The notes below the pieces were generated by a model, which was not told the origin of the DNA, did not search any database, and saw nothing but the letters and a program-made list of their open reading frames with translations. From Clostridiales bacterium (GTDB lineage: Bacteria > Bacillota > Clostridia > Oscillospirales > JAAYXM01): a stretch of DNA of 7,148 nt. Made by a program: the position numbers and the translations under genes. This document shows, piece after piece, positions 6,289 to 7,148 of the stretch. Each line of letters begins with the position of its first letter. Position 1 is the first letter of the stretch. The stretch is taken from NCBI GenBank assembly GCA_012515925.1, contig JAAYXM010000027.1:1-7148 (forward strand), written 5' to 3'.

Positions 6289-6351
6289 AAGGCGGGATTA
6301 AAAAGCCTGTCCACGCGCGGAAGCGGACAGAGCGCTCACCCGCCTTAATCC
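6289..6351 (+). promoter_or_regulatory. Structured leader of the yitT-like gene with overlapping alternative stems
   Basis: Stem A pairs AAGGCGGG (6289-6296) with CCCGCCTT (6339-6346) and encloses an inner stem CTGTCC (6307-6312)/GGACAG (6325-6330). Stem B pairs GGATTAA (6295-6301) with TTAATCC (6345-6351), abutting the Shine-Dalgarno GGAGG (6352-6356). A and B share bases and cannot both form fully. I do not recognise a known riboswitch class. No convincing promoter was found; TATAAA at 6283-6288 has no good -35, and if used would place the start inside stem A. Confidence 0.4.
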
Positions 6352-6362
6352 GGAGGATTATC

Positions 6363-7148
6363 ATGTTAAAGAGCAGCAAAAAAATATCGGATTACATTAT
6401 TATGGCGCTCGGGTGCTTCCTGTATGCCGTGTCGGTTAACCTGTTTTTCAGGGACGCGCATATCGCGCCGGGCGGAGTTACGGGCCTTTCGCTGATAATA
6501 AACCATATAATTCCGCCGCTCTCCGTGGGCACCCTTATGTTTTTGATTAACATACCGCTGTTTATACTGGGTTTTAAAAAAATAGGCGGGGAGTTTTTCA
6601 AATACACGCTTTATGCCACAATACTGCTTTCGATAATGCTTGATATGACAAACGCGTTTCCGGCGTTCACGACCGACCCGCTGCTCGCCTCGATTTACGG
6701 CGGTGTTCTGACGGCGCGGGGCTGGGTATCGTGTTTTTGCGAGGCGGGAGTACGGGCGGCGCGGATATCGCGGCGCGGCTGCTTCGCGTTTACAACCCCG
6801 AGGTTTCGTTGGGCAGGATAATGCTTATAATCGATATTGTCGTTATATCGCTTGCCGCGCTGGTTTTCCGCGATATAAACAGCGCGCTTTACGCGATAAT
6901 CACGATGTACGTCGCGTCAATCGTGATGGACGCGATAATCTACGGCACAGATGTCGCGCGGGTCGCGTATATTGTAACGGATAGCCATGATATAATTAAC
7001 AAGAAGATTGCCGGAGCTTTGGACCGCGGCGCGACTGTGATACGCTGCGAGGGCGGGTATACGGGCGCCGAACGCAGGCTTATTCTGTGCGCGATTAAGC
7101 GAAACCAGATTGCGGAGTTAAAGAAGCTTGTGCGCGAAGCCGACCCGG
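6363..7148 (+). CDS. YitT-family membrane protein (DUF161 plus DUF2179), frame broken near 6714, C-terminus cut by window edge
   Basis: Predicted cytoplasmic-membrane protein of the YitT family: an N-terminal multi-helix domain followed by a soluble DUF2179 domain. The family's role is poorly defined. ATG 6363 follows GGAGG (6352-6356) by six bases. Codons 1-117 read to ...ASIYGGVLT (6713), then the frame is lost and the unshifted frame stops at 6821. Adding one G at 6713-6714 (ACGGCGC to ACGGGCGC) restores TGAGLGIVFLRGGSTGGADIAARLL and a continuous frame to the window edge, 262 residues in total out of a usual 280-290. Visible marks: AVSVNLFF...IAPGGVTG (22-41), VGTLMFLINIPLFILG (55-70), GGSTGG (128-133), SLGRIMLIIDIVVISLAALVF (149-169), then the soluble part with IVTDSHDI (204-211) and CEGGYTGAERRLILC (229-243), typical of DUF2179. 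Either a true frameshift mutation or a one-base sequence error. The intact downstream frame favours error or a very recent event. Confidence 0.92.

Noticed and set aside
1..7148. A previously undescribed multi-gene defence or biosynthetic system
   Set aside because: Apart from the one unknown secreted protein, all genes belong to common families and lie in separate, divergent or convergent units with their own promoters or terminators.

Overview
The window looks like an ordinary chromosomal stretch from a clostridial bacterium (Bacillota), probably a gut-type or anaerobic lineage of moderate GC. The basis is the gene content (a hexameric NADP-type glutamate dehydrogenase, a small clostridial-type nitroreductase, a YitT-family membrane protein, NagA and a MATE transporter), strong GGAGG-like ribosome binding sites, and near-consensus sigma-A promoters. 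The genus cannot be read from the sequence. I see no new multi-gene system; the interest lies in the repeats, leader structures and two broken reading frames.

Left part (1-2483, all minus strand): a secreted protein of unknown function (from 1025 running off the left edge) lies downstream of a MATE-family efflux transporter (2483-1131). The 105-base gap allows co-transcription. The MATE gene is divergent from gdhA, and the AT-rich region 2484-2710 between them holds a perfect TTGACA-17-TATAAT promoter for gdhA with a palindrome in its spacer.

Middle part (2711-4736, plus strand): gdhA is complete in content but split by one missing G near 3743. It ends in a clear intrinsic terminator (4086-4126). 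A nitroreductase-family flavoprotein with a strong ribosome binding site follows (4173-4736). It is convergent with nagA (5982-4843, minus), and the gap between them carries a REP-like pair of inverted GC-rich repeats.

Right part (4843-7148): nagA has its own TTGACA-17-TATATT promoter and no visible nagB partner. The 380-base gap 5983-6362 holds that promoter, two GC-rich hairpins with the same apex, and a structured leader before a yitT-like gene. That gene also needs one extra G (near 6714) to read through, and it runs off the right edge.

The genes do not form one pathway. Nitrogen assimilation or glutamate catabolism (gdhA), amino-sugar recycling (nagA), a flavin oxidoreductase, drug or metabolite efflux and a membrane protein sit as separate transcription units. 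The two single-G losses, each in a GGGCGC context within otherwise well-conserved genes, look more like read or assembly errors than gene decay, but the sequence alone cannot settle this.
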